DNA of 40,523 nucleotides from GWB2-37-7 sp049684915 (GTDB lineage: Bacteria; Bacillota; Clostridia; Lutisporales; Lutisporaceae), in assembly GCA_049684915.1 (NCBI GenBank), contig JBAVGO010000090.1:1-40523 (forward strand). The letters are read 5' to 3'. The notes under the pieces are model-generated. The model saw nothing but the letters and a program-made list of their open reading frames with translations. It was not told the origin of the DNA and ran no database searches. The position numbers and the translations under genes are program-made. Positions 8,946 through 15,827 of this stretch are shown here, piece by piece (position 1 is the stretch's first letter; each line of letters starts with the position of its first letter).

Positions 8946-8979
8946 AAGCCGAAGCTGTTAATCCAAATAGCTTCGGCTT
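8946..8979. terminator. Bidirectional terminator between PBP gene and spoVA operon
   Basis: A perfect 11-bp stem (AAGCCGAAGCT / AGCTTCGGCTT) with a 12-nt loop, with T-rich sequence on both exits. It lies between two convergent genes. The spoVAEa stop codon is inside the loop. Confidence 0.9.
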
Positions 8980-9533
8980 ATTATTTGTCGCATTGCTTTA
9001 GTTATGACAGGTGCTCCTATGCCACACCCATCCTTACCATTCATTTTCCCAGGATCACCTATTCCTACTATTATCGGCACTTCTATCATATTTAGTATGT
9101 CAACTGTATCACCATTTATTACTTTTCCATCCGTAGGGTTGCCACATTTATCTACTGTTCTCTTAACAATATTACCGTATTTAGTTATCGAAAAATCAAC
9201 TTCAATACCCTGAACTCCTTCAGTATTCGATGCAACTGCAATCACTCCTATTATCTCAACTTCAGGGCATTTTGCAATGTCTCTAATAATATGCTCCCCA
9301 TTTCCTTCTCCCGTATGACCTCTATCATCAGCCATCACAATAATAGGATCCCACTTAGCTTGCTTGATAAGCTCTATAATCTTATATCCAGGCAGGTGAG
9401 TTGGATTTCCTGCAGATTTTGAAATGCATCTAGCCCCGATATTTGCTGCTGCCAGCTCTACTGCTTTCCGTGCAATATCATCCCCATCTGTTACCAATAT
9501 AACCTTTCTCTTATGTGCTAGCTCATCATTCAT
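8958..9533 (-). CDS. spoVAEa: Stage V sporulation protein AE, SpoVAEa type
   Basis: A soluble 191-residue protein of the SpoVAEa family, last gene of the spoVA cluster. It starts with a Rossmann-like strand and loop (KRKVILVTDGDDIARKAVE) and carries conserved IIVMADDRGHTGEGNGE and IVGIGDPGKMNGKDG segments. In Bacillus the spoVA products move dipicolinic acid into the forespore and release it at germination; the specific role of SpoVAEa is unresolved. There is no membrane segment. It begins 10 nt after the spoVAE stop codon with SD AGGTAGGAG, and its stop codon lies within the terminator hairpin loop. Confidence 0.88.
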   Translation of the reverse strand: MNDELAHKRKVILVTDGDDIARKAVELAAANIGARCISKSAGNPTHLPGYKIIELIKQAKWDPIIVMADDRGHTGEGNGEHIIRDIAKCPEVEIIGVIAVASNTEGVQGIEVDFSITKYGNIVKRTVDKCGNPTDGKVINGDTVDILNMIEVPIIVGIGDPGKMNGKDGCGIGAPVITKAMRQIISRSYLD

Positions 9534-9543
9534 AGTCTCGCTC

Positions 9544-9900
9544 CTACCTTTTTGATTTTGGATTGAATAATATAGACATCATATATCCAAATACTATTGC
9601 AGCCGTTACTCCTCCGGCAGTAGCAGTTAAACCGCCTGTTAATGCACCTATTAATCCTGATTCCTTAACTCCTTTTATAGCACCTGTTGCTAAAGCATAT
9701 CCAAAACCAGGTAAAGGAACCGTTGCTCCAGCACCTCCGATATCAACTATTTTCTGATAAATTCCAAACCCTTGAAGTATTGCTCCTAATGTCACAAAAA
9801 GTACAAGTACACGTGCAGGAGTCAGTTTAGTTGTATCCATTAATATTTGTCCAATCACACAAATTAATCCACCAACTATAAAAGCTTTTATATAATCCAT
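9544..9900 (-). CDS. spoVAE: Stage V sporulation protein AE (membrane component)
   Basis: This 118-residue, strongly hydrophobic protein corresponds to SpoVAEb of Bacillus. It has about four membrane segments and the family pattern AFIVGGLICVIGQ near the start, then GGAGATVPLPGFGYAL in the middle. The same AF(I/L)VGGLIC and GGAG motifs occur in SpoVAC two genes upstream, showing that the two are paralogous. With SpoVAC and SpoVAD it is expected to form the dipicolinic acid channel in the forespore inner membrane. It starts 3 nt after spoVAD stops, so it is part of one transcript. Confidence 0.93.
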   Translation of the reverse strand: MDYIKAFIVGGLICVIGQILMDTTKLTPARVLVLFVTLGAILQGFGIYQKIVDIGGAGATVPLPGFGYALATGAIKGVKESGLIGALTGGLTATAGGVTAAIVFGYMMSILFNPKSKR

Positions 9901-9903
9901 CTT

Positions 9904-10932
9904 TTACTTCACCCCGCTTATTGTTCTTTCTATGGCAATTGCATGCGCTACACAAGGTATAGATTCACCCTGCCATGCAGATGTAGGAGATAATAAAGCA
10001 CCAGTGGCAATAAATAATACTTTATTTAATTCCCCGCTTTTTAAAAGTTTGTATATGTAACCATTTAGAACTACCGCAGAACAGCCACAACCACTTCCGC
10101 CAGAATGTGTGTCTTGTTTTTCATTATCAAATATCATACAGCCGCAATCGTTATAAATGCTTCCCAATTTGTAGCCCTCTCTCTCCAAGAGCTCATTAGC
10201 TATATCTTTACCCACCGTTGCCAAATCACCTGTAACTATTAAATCGTAGTAATTCGGCATCCTTCCAGTCTCTTTAAAGTGTGCCGAAATAGTATCTGCT
10301 GCTGCAGGTGCCATTGCTGCTCCCATATTGTTGGCGTCCTTAATGCCAAAATCTATAACCTTTCCTGTTGTAACATAGGTTATATATGGTCCATCACCTG
10401 TAGCTGACAATACTGTAGCCCCAGAACCTGTCACTGTCCACTGAGCATAAGGCGGTCTCTGAACCCCTTGCTCCAGAGGAAATCTATACTGCCTTTCGGC
10501 ACTGCTAAAGTGACTGGAGGTTGCACATACTACATGATCAGCAAAACCGCCATCAATTAACATGGAGCCTATGCTTATGGACTCTGCCATAGTCGAGCAA
10601 GCCCCATAAACACCTATGTATGGTATTTGCAGAGTTCTTGCAGCAAAAGATGAAGATATAATTTGATTTAACAAATCTCCTGCTAACATATAGTCTATAG
10701 CAGTTACACTTACTCCTGACTTAGATATAGCTCTTTTTACAGCTTCTTCTATAAATCTTGATTCTGCTTTTTCAAAACTATCCTGTCCAAAGTAGTCGTC
10801 TTTTTGAATCATGTCAAAATATGAGGAAAGCGGTCCCTCTCCTTCCTTAGGTCCTACAATAGCGGCAGTTGCTAGCATTGTGGGCGGTGTAGAAAGCTTT
10901 ATTGTCTGCTTACCTAATCTTTTTTGTGCCAT
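9904..10932 (-). CDS. spoVAD: Stage V sporulation protein AD
   Basis: The 342-residue SpoVAD has a thiolase/ketoacyl-synthase-like fold. In Bacillus it binds Ca-dipicolinic acid and is required for its uptake into the spore. Visible family features are the basic N-terminus (GKQTIKLSTPPTMLATAAIVGPKEGEGPL in part), the thiolase-like GACSTMAESISIG segment near residue 110, and the glycine/cysteine-rich GGSGCGCSAVVLNGY near residue 280. No membrane span is seen, consistent with a peripheral partner of SpoVAC and SpoVAE. The ATG follows GAGGTG, 41 nt after the spoVAC stop. Confidence 0.95.
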   Translation of the reverse strand: MAQKRLGKQTIKLSTPPTMLATAAIVGPKEGEGPLSSYFDMIQKDDYFGQDSFEKAESRFIEEAVKRAISKSGVSVTAIDYMLAGDLLNQIISSSFAARTLQIPYIGVYGACSTMAESISIGSMLIDGGFADHVVCATSSHFSSAERQYRFPLEQGVQRPPYAQWTVTGSGATVLSATGDGPYITYVTTGKVIDFGIKDANNMGAAMAPAAADTISAHFKETGRMPNYYDLIVTGDLATVGKDIANELLEREGYKLGSIYNDCGCMIFDNEKQDTHSGGSGCGCSAVVLNGYIYKLLKSGELNKVLFIATGALLSPTSAWQGESIPCVAHAIAIERTISGVK

Positions 10933-10973
10933 TCTGAAATCACCTCTATTAGTTAAACTTTTGTTTATGCGTT

Positions 10974-11417
10974 CTATATAAATAAATAATGTATAATCCC
11001 TACTAAAACTGATGCTGTTGTACCATAAACTAACACCGGTCCCGCTATTGTAAACATTCTTGCACCCACTCCAAATACAAAGCCTTCACGTTTAAATTCC
11101 ATCGCAGGTGATACGATAGAGTTTGAGAAGCCGGTAATTGGAACTATGCTGCCTGCACCTCCATATTTTCCTATCCTATCATATATACCTAAACCGGTTA
11201 AAAGAGCACCTAAGAATACTAATATAATTGATGTTCCTGTCGATACAGCATCCTTAGGAAGCCCCATTCCCTTTAAAGAATTAGTTATAAACTGTCCTAT
11301 ATCACATATTAAACCACCAACTAAAAATGCTTTAATACTATTTGAAAGCACCTTAGGTTTTGGCACTTTATCCTTTATAAAGTTTTCATATTCTGTAGGA
11401 GTCATTTCCCATTTCAT
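10974..11417 (-). CDS. spoVAC: Stage V sporulation protein AC
   Basis: The 147-residue integral membrane protein is the SpoVAC channel component, described in Bacillus as mechanosensitive and needed for dipicolinic acid movement. A short soluble N-terminus (residues 1-27) is followed by about four membrane segments and the motifs AFLVGGLICDIGQF and GGAGSIVPITGFSNSI. Its ATG at 11417 overlaps the TGA of the small upstream ORF by 4 nt (ATGA), so its translation is probably coupled to that ORF. GAGG, its SD, lies inside the end of that ORF. Confidence 0.95.
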   Translation of the reverse strand: MKWEMTPTEYENFIKDKVPKPKVLSNSIKAFLVGGLICDIGQFITNSLKGMGLPKDAVSTGTSIILVFLGALLTGLGIYDRIGKYGGAGSIVPITGFSNSIVSPAMEFKREGFVFGVGARMFTIAGPVLVYGTTASVLVGIIHYLFI

Positions 11418-11572
11418 AGAGCTACCTCATTTACGACTATATTTTTTTGCATTAAAACCAAAGTTGCACGGGTTGGTATACTTTCTACTGGCTTTTTAAT
11501 GAAGTACATATAAGTAATTGAAGAAATTACTATAATCAAAATTATTGATACAATATACTTGAAATTCTTCAC
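11414..11572 (-). CDS. Small single-span membrane protein coupled to spoVAC
   Basis: A 52-codon frame lies between sigF and spoVAC. It starts at GTG (11572), preceded by AAGGG about 8 nt upstream, and its TGA overlaps the spoVAC ATG by 4 nt. The predicted peptide opens with MKNFKYIVSIILIIVISSIT and continues YMYFIKKPVESIPTRATLVL. It has two basic residues, one hydrophobic span (about 6-24), then a positively charged hinge and a polar tail. The uninterrupted frame, SD, coupling and membrane-protein character support a real gene that begins the spoVA transcript. I do not recognise a family. It sits where spoVAA/spoVAB lie in Bacillus but is far too short to be either. Confidence 0.65.
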   Translation of the reverse strand: MKNFKYIVSIILIIVISSITYMYFIKKPVESIPTRATLVLMQKNIVVNEVAL

Positions 11573-11665
11573 TTAAAACACCCTTTTCTTTATAATTTAA
11601 AAGTAATAATTTTAATGCATATATATTATTAGCATAACTATAATTTTCATACTTTAGAAAACAAA

Positions 11666-11690
11666 AACAACATCATAAATTGATGTTGTT
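11666..11690 (-). terminator. Terminator after sigF
   Basis: On the minus strand a perfect 10-bp stem (AACAACATCA / TGATGTTGTT, 5-nt loop) begins at the sigF stop codon and is followed by TTTTGTTTTC. It separates the spoIIA operon from spoVA, so spoVA must have its own promoter in the 90 AT-rich bases that follow. A forespore SigG promoter would be expected there, but I could not assign one cleanly. Confidence 0.85.
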
Positions 11691-12426
11691 AGAGTATATT
11701 GTTTTTAATTTTGGCCAAAATCTTTTTTTCTACTCGTGAGACCTGCACCTGTGACATACCGAGTACTTCTGCAACTTGGCACTGCGTCTTGTCCTTAAAA
11801 TACCGAAGCATTATTATTTGTCGTTCTCTTGGCTCAAGGTTTGTTAGAACTTCTTTAAGTGTAATTTTATCTACAATCTCTATATCTTCGTCCTCAGAGT
11901 ATTCAATTTTGTCAATAAGCAAAATTGGTGATCCTTCATCGTGATGAATGGTTTCATACAAGGATTGTGTCAAGTGTACGGAATCTAATGCCATTACAAG
12001 CTCTTCCTTAGAGATATCAAGTTCTGATGCCAGTTCTGATATTGTTGGCTCTCTTCCGAAATCCTTTTCTAGTACCTCCCTTATAATATGAGCTTTATTA
12101 GCAATTTCCTTTAGATTTCTGCTGACCTTTATAATTCCATCATCTCTAAGAAATCTTTTAATTTCTCCCATTATCATTGGTATTGCATAAGTAGAAAACT
12201 TTACATTAAATGAAAGGTCAAATTTTTTTATTGCTTTAAGTAGTCCGATACTGCCTATTTGCATAAGATCATCATACTCACAGCCTCTATTTAAAAACTT
12301 TTTAACTACGCTTCTAACCAAACCTATATTGTTCTCTACCATAAAATTTTCTGCACCTGTATCTCCATTCTGTGCACGAGATATAAGCTCTTCAAACTCT
12401 AACTGTGTTATTTCTACCCGTTCCAT
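11689..12426 (-). CDS. sigF: RNA polymerase forespore sigma factor SigF
   Basis: The 245-residue sigma-70 family factor directs early forespore transcription. Region 2 (YDDLMQIGSIGLLKAIKKFD, about 53-72) binds core and the -10 element. Region 3 lies around 110-160, and region 4 ends with the helix-turn-helix QVAEVLGMSQVQVSRVEKKI. Being third after spoIIAA and spoIIAB distinguishes it from SigG and other sporulation sigmas. SpoIIAB holds it inactive until SpoIIAA is dephosphorylated. It starts 11 nt after the spoIIAB stop. The length is normal for SigF (about 250). Confidence 0.97.
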   Translation of the reverse strand: MERVEITQLEFEELISRAQNGDTGAENFMVENNIGLVRSVVKKFLNRGCEYDDLMQIGSIGLLKAIKKFDLSFNVKFSTYAIPMIMGEIKRFLRDDGIIKVSRNLKEIANKAHIIREVLEKDFGREPTISELASELDISKEELVMALDSVHLTQSLYETIHHDEGSPILLIDKIEYSEDEDIEIVDKITLKEVLTNLEPRERQIIMLRYFKDKTQCQVAEVLGMSQVQVSRVEKKILAKIKNNIL

Positions 12427-12437
12427 ATCCTATACCC

Positions 12438-12866
12438 CTAAAAACTTTTAAAGGTTTTTTTTAATCTTATGGTTGTTCCCATGCCTAGCTGTGATTCTAC
12501 CTCTATTTCGTCCATAAAAGTCTCCATAACAGTAAAACCCATCCCTGATCTTTCAAGCTCTGGTTTGGATGTGTATAGAGGTTGTCTTGCTAAATCTATG
12601 TTTTCTATGCCTTTCCCAAAGTCCTTAATTTCTATTTCAACTGTTCTTCCTATAATTTTTGATACTATTGTCACATGTCCATTCTTACATTCATATCCAT
12701 GTATTACAGCATTTGTTACAGCTTCAGAAACCGCAGTCTTAACATCAGCCAGCTCGTCTAATGTCGGGTCAAGCTGTGCAATAAAGGCTGCCACTACAGA
12801 CCTCGCAAAGCTTTCATTTTGTGATTTACTCAGGAATTCTAATTTCATTTCATTGTCTACTCTCAT
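12438..12866 (-). CDS. spoIIAB: Anti-sigma F factor and SpoIIAA kinase SpoIIAB
   Basis: This 142-residue GHKL-fold serine kinase binds SigF and phosphorylates SpoIIAA. ATP-site motifs are the N-box EAVTNAVIHGYE (about 45-56), the G1 box DFGKGI (about 80) and RSGMGFTVM (about 107-115). I chose the ATG at 12866 because GGGG is 8 nt upstream. An in-frame GTG at 12875 would overlap that spacing and is less likely. The N-terminus LEFLSKSQNESFARS matches the family closely. It lies 13 nt after spoIIAA. Confidence 0.96.
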   Translation of the reverse strand: MRVDNEMKLEFLSKSQNESFARSVVAAFIAQLDPTLDELADVKTAVSEAVTNAVIHGYECKNGHVTIVSKIIGRTVEIEIKDFGKGIENIDLARQPLYTSKPELERSGMGFTVMETFMDEIEVESQLGMGTTIRLKKTFKSF

Positions 12867-12879
12867 GTGCTTCACCCCT

Positions 12880-13215
12880 TTATATACTTTCTACTGCATC
12901 TTTTTCATTTTCGTATATAGGTATAATCTTTTTTAAACCACATATGTCATAAACTCTCTTTATCTGTGGCTTTACATTAATCATTGTGGTTATGCCCCCA
13001 CTAGTCATAATCAGCTTATAACGTCCAATTATCACACCAATGCCTGAGCTGTCCATAAAATTTACATTTTTCATATCAAATATAATACTTTTCGGATTTC
13101 TTCTATTAATCTCTTGATCAACCTTGTTCCTGATTTCTTCACAGGTATGATGATCAATATCGCCATCAATCCTGATAATCAGCTTATTATTAGTAAAGTC
13201 AAATCCTACGTTCAT
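12880..13215 (-). CDS. spoIIAA: Anti-anti-sigma factor SpoIIAA
   Basis: The 111-residue STAS-domain protein releases SigF by binding SpoIIAB. The phosphorylation site is in NFMDSSGIGVIIGRYK; Ser56 corresponds to Ser58 of B. subtilis SpoIIAA. The true start is the ATG at 13215, which has GGAGGG 7 nt upstream and gives the normal N-terminus (MNVGFDFTNNKLIIRIDGDI). The frame stays open 78 nt further upstream, but that extension has no SD and would add 26 unrelated residues. It is the first gene of spoIIA, with a SigH-like promoter upstream at 13307-13333. Confidence 0.96.
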   Translation of the reverse strand: MNVGFDFTNNKLIIRIDGDIDHHTCEEIRNKVDQEINRRNPKSIIFDMKNVNFMDSSGIGVIIGRYKLIMTSGGITTMINVKPQIKRVYDICGLKKIIPIYENEKDAVESI

Positions 13216-13537
13216 TCGCTTCCCTCCATTTGTTATGTGTACCCTTTTTGTTAAAACAAGGCATATATTTCTTATTTTTATATAATTATACAAATCATAT
13301 TATATAGTTCTGTATATATAATAATATTCCTTCAATGAAATTTGTAACGTTTTGTAATGATACGCTTCTGTTTTTGACTAATTTTGTATTTTTTTATTCT
13401 TTTTTGTAATATTAATATAAATTCATTATATATTCAATCTTTTGTCGTTATGATACAATATAGAAAATTGATAAAATTTTCTATAAATATTCTATATTTT
13501 TTTCCATTACAAAATAACTGGTTCAGGAGTGATTCTA
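13216..13537. other. 322-bp divergent region between spoIIA and the glycosyltransferase gene
   Basis: No coding sequence is visible. It is very AT-rich. It holds the spoIIAA SD, the SigH-like promoter at 13307-13333, and the AGGAG SD of the rightward gene at 13525-13529. A TTGTCGTT at 13442 resembles a Spo0A box in six of eight positions, which I consider weak. I could not place a convincing promoter for the rightward gene. Confidence 0.5.
13307..13333 (-). promoter_or_regulatory. Candidate SigH promoter of the spoIIA operon
   Basis: On the minus strand GAAGGAATA (13333-13325) fits the SigH -35 consensus RNAGGAWWW exactly. After 11 nt, ACAGAAC (13313-13307) matches the -10 RNNGAAT at all but the last base. 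The spacer is slightly short (12-14 is usual). B. subtilis spoIIA is a SigH/Spo0A target, which supports the call. Confidence 0.5.
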
Positions 13538-14668
13538 GTGAATATACTTATTTTTTCAGTATCTATAGGAAACGGTCATGATCAAGTGGCCTGTACCCTT
13601 AGAAATGAATTTATACGTGCTGACAAGAACTGTAGAGTAAAAATTATAAACACTATAAAGTTTATCAGTCCCTTCTTAGATAAAGTAATCTTGGATAGTT
13701 ATCTAAACATTCTTAAGTTCTATCCAAAGGCATGGGGAAAAATTTATAAGAAAACCAACAAATTAGACCCTATCATTGACATAAACGATATTACAAATAA
13801 ACTTATGAAAGGTAAGATTCAAAAGTCCATAAACAGTTTTATACCAGATGTAATTATATGCACACATAGCTTTCCTTCTTCAATTATTTCTAATTTAAAG
13901 CAGAAAAGAATGAAGGATATGCCTTTAATCTCAATAATTACTGACTATAATATTCACACTTCATATATTAACGAAAATACAGACTACTATGTAATTCCTC
14001 ATGAAAATTTAACTTATATAATGGAGGATTTTGGCGTAGAAAGCTCAAAAATACTTCCCTTAGGCATACCTATAAGGAAGGAATTTAATCAAAATATAGA
14101 TAAAGAGACTGTAAATCAAAAGTATAATCTAAACAATAAAAAAACTGTTCTAGTAATGGGCGGAGGTTTAGGCTTAGGCAAAATTTACAATATTGTCTCT
14201 GCCCTAGATAAAAAGCTTCAAAATGTACAAATTATTGCAGTTGCTGGTAGAAATACTCGATTAGAACAAAAACTTAACTCTATGACAACCAATAATAAAC
14301 TTGTTGTGTTTGGCTTTATAAATGATATACACGAGCTTATGGAGGTTGCTGACTGTATTATTACCAAGCCCGGTGGTGTCACAACAGCAGAGATTCTTTC
14401 AAAACAAAAGCCCTTAATTATATTCTCACCCCTTCCAGGTCAGGAATATGAAAATGCAGAATTCCTATTAAATACGGGAGTTGCTGTAGCTACCTCAGAG
14501 GTGAAGAAAATACCGGTACTTATAAATCAAATGTTAAACTTTGATGTAAGACTAAAGAGCATACATGAAGTTACTGGATATCTAAAAAAACCAAATGCAG
14601 CTTCAGATATAGTAAAATTTATTTTGGATAGATATTCAAAGCATAGTTTACCTATAAGTAAATTATAA
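13538..14668 (+). CDS. UgtP/MGDG-synthase-like glycosyltransferase (GT28)
   Basis: The 376-residue enzyme resembles processive diacylglycerol glucosyltransferases (UgtP/YpfP) and plant MGDG synthase, which transfer sugar from a UDP-sugar to membrane diacylglycerol. The N-terminal SVSIGNGHDQVACTL loop matches the family's SxGxGH motif. The C-terminal half has VMGGGLGLGKI and the donor-binding KPGGVTTAEIL. No membrane span is present; such enzymes bind the membrane peripherally. I selected the GTG at 13538 because AGGAG lies 8 nt upstream, whereas the GTG at 13529 overlaps that SD. speE follows 40 nt downstream, so the two may share a transcript. Sugar and acceptor are inferred from family only. 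Confidence 0.85.
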   Translation: MNILIFSVSIGNGHDQVACTLRNEFIRADKNCRVKIINTIKFISPFLDKVILDSYLNILKFYPKAWGKIYKKTNKLDPIIDINDITNKLMKGKIQKSINSFIPDVIICTHSFPSSIISNLKQKRMKDMPLISIITDYNIHTSYINENTDYYVIPHENLTYIMEDFGVESSKILPLGIPIRKEFNQNIDKETVNQKYNLNNKKTVLVMGGGLGLGKIYNIVSALDKKLQNVQIIAVAGRNTRLEQKLNSMTTNNKLVVFGFINDIHELMEVADCIITKPGGVTTAEILSKQKPLIIFSPLPGQEYENAEFLLNTGVAVATSEVKKIPVLINQMLNFDVRLKSIHEVTGYLKKPNAASDIVKFILDRYSKHSLPISKL

Positions 14669-14708
14669 TTTTGTTAAATACATTTTAAACATAAAAGGAG
14701 ATATTAAT

Positions 14709-15539
14709 ATGGATTTATGGCTAAAAGAAGAGCAAATAGCTGATGCAGCTATGACATATAAAATAAAAGAAACCCTACATATAGAGAAAACAGCGTTTCA
14801 GGACATAGCAATTCTTGATACTTATGAATTTGGAAGAATGCTTGTTTTAGACGGAATTGTGCAAACTACTATTAAAGACGAGTTTGTATATCATGAAATG
14901 ATATCTCACATACCACTGTTTACTCATCCGAATCCAAAGCAAGTGCTTGTAGTTGGTGGTGGCGACGGCGGCGTAATAAGAGAAGTGCTAAAACATCCTA
15001 GTGTTGAAAGAGCTGTGCTTTGTGAAATAGACAAAAGAGTAGTTGAGTTATCGTTGGAATATCTTCCGGAGATAAGCTGTGGCCTTAAGGATAAAAGAGC
15101 AGAAGTATTTATTGGAGACGGTATAAAATATGTCATGGAGAATAAAAATAAGTTTGACCTTATCGTTGTAGATTCAACCGACCCCTTCGGTGCAGCTGAA
15201 GGCTTGTTTAACAAAAGCTTCTATGAGTCTCTATATGAATGTCTGAAGGACGATGGAATTTTCGTGGCACAAACAGAGACACCTTTGTATCTTCCGCAAT
15301 TGGTTAAGAAGGTATATACAGATATTAAAAATGCTTTTCCAATAACAAGAATGTATATGGCTGCTATACCTACATATCCCGGAGTATATTGGAGTTTTAC
15401 AATAGGCTCTAAGCAATTTGATCCTTTAAATATTGATATAAATAAAATCCCGGATTTAGATACAAAATACTATTATAGGGATTTACACAAGGCATGTTTT
15501 GTACTACCCAAATATGTAAAAGACTTAATCGAAGGATAA
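14709..15539 (+). CDS. speE: Spermidine synthase (polyamine aminopropyltransferase)
   Basis: The 276-residue enzyme transfers an aminopropyl group from decarboxylated S-adenosylmethionine to putrescine, giving spermidine and methylthioadenosine. The methyltransferase-like fold shows LVVGGGDGGVIREVLKHPSV (about 78-97), the acidic CEIDKRVVEL, GDGIKYV, and the catalytic-region VDSTDPFGAAEGLF near 155-168. The ATG follows AAAGGAG. A decarboxylase that could supply the diamine pathway lies downstream, and an MTA phosphorylase that could consume the by-product lies 3 kb away on the other strand. No S-adenosylmethionine decarboxylase (speD) or agmatinase gene is in the window. Confidence 0.96.
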   Translation: MDLWLKEEQIADAAMTYKIKETLHIEKTAFQDIAILDTYEFGRMLVLDGIVQTTIKDEFVYHEMISHIPLFTHPNPKQVLVVGGGDGGVIREVLKHPSVERAVLCEIDKRVVELSLEYLPEISCGLKDKRAEVFIGDGIKYVMENKNKFDLIVVDSTDPFGAAEGLFNKSFYESLYECLKDDGIFVAQTETPLYLPQLVKKVYTDIKNAFPITRMYMAAIPTYPGVYWSFTIGSKQFDPLNIDINKIPDLDTKYYYRDLHKACFVLPKYVKDLIEG

Positions 15540-15661
15540 TTATACACTTTTACATATGTATATGTATAGTTGCTTAGGTAAACAAATGCTAGTGTAAAAG
15601 TAACTCTCCTAGTAAAATATCCCATATAACTAAATAAAGTTTAAATATTACTTATTTAATA

Positions 15662-15690
15662 TTGCATTTTTAAACAAATTAACCTATAAT
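15662..15690 (+). promoter_or_regulatory. Candidate promoter for the decarboxylase gene
   Basis: TTGCAT (15662-15667), a 17-nt spacer and perfect TATAAT (15685-15690). The -35 is weak (three matches). It would start transcription near 15697, upstream of the hairpin at 15732-15770, so the hairpin would be in the leader of the next gene. Confidence 0.4.
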
Positions 15691-15731
15691 AACTTTGATA
15701 TTTAAATTTGTGATTTCCAAATCGCTCTGCA

Positions 15732-15770
15732 AAGAAGCCTGAACGTGTTGCATCGAAGTTCAGGCTTCTT
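15732..15770 (+). terminator. Strong hairpin in front of the decarboxylase gene: terminator or attenuator
   Basis: A perfect 13-bp stem (AAGAAGCCTGAAC / GTTCAGGCTTCTT) with a 13-nt loop, followed by TTCTTG. It is 193 nt after the speE stop but only 57 nt before the decarboxylase start. It may end the speE transcript or act as an attenuator within the decarboxylase leader. Confidence 0.7.
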
Positions 15771-15827
15771 TTCTTGAAATTAAAAATCTATTTTAAATAT
15801 ATTATCATGAAAAGGAAGGTGTTCCAG

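Noticed and set aside
11573..11665. A SigG promoter for spoVA
   Set aside because: Expected biologically, but the AT-rich sequence offers several poor matches and no clear -35/-10 pair, so none was listed.
12880..13293. Longer SpoIIAA starting at 13293
   Set aside because: The 26 extra residues have no SD and do not resemble SpoIIAA, while GGAGGG stands right before the internal ATG at 13215.
13442..13449. TTGTCGTT as a Spo0A box for spoIIA
   Set aside because: Only six of eight positions match, and it lies over 100 bp upstream of the promoter candidate.
15546..15601. Nine-base inverted repeat ACTTTTACA / TGTAAAAGT after speE
   Set aside because: The 38-nt loop and lack of a T-run make it a poor terminator, and the arms are AT-rich enough to occur by chance.
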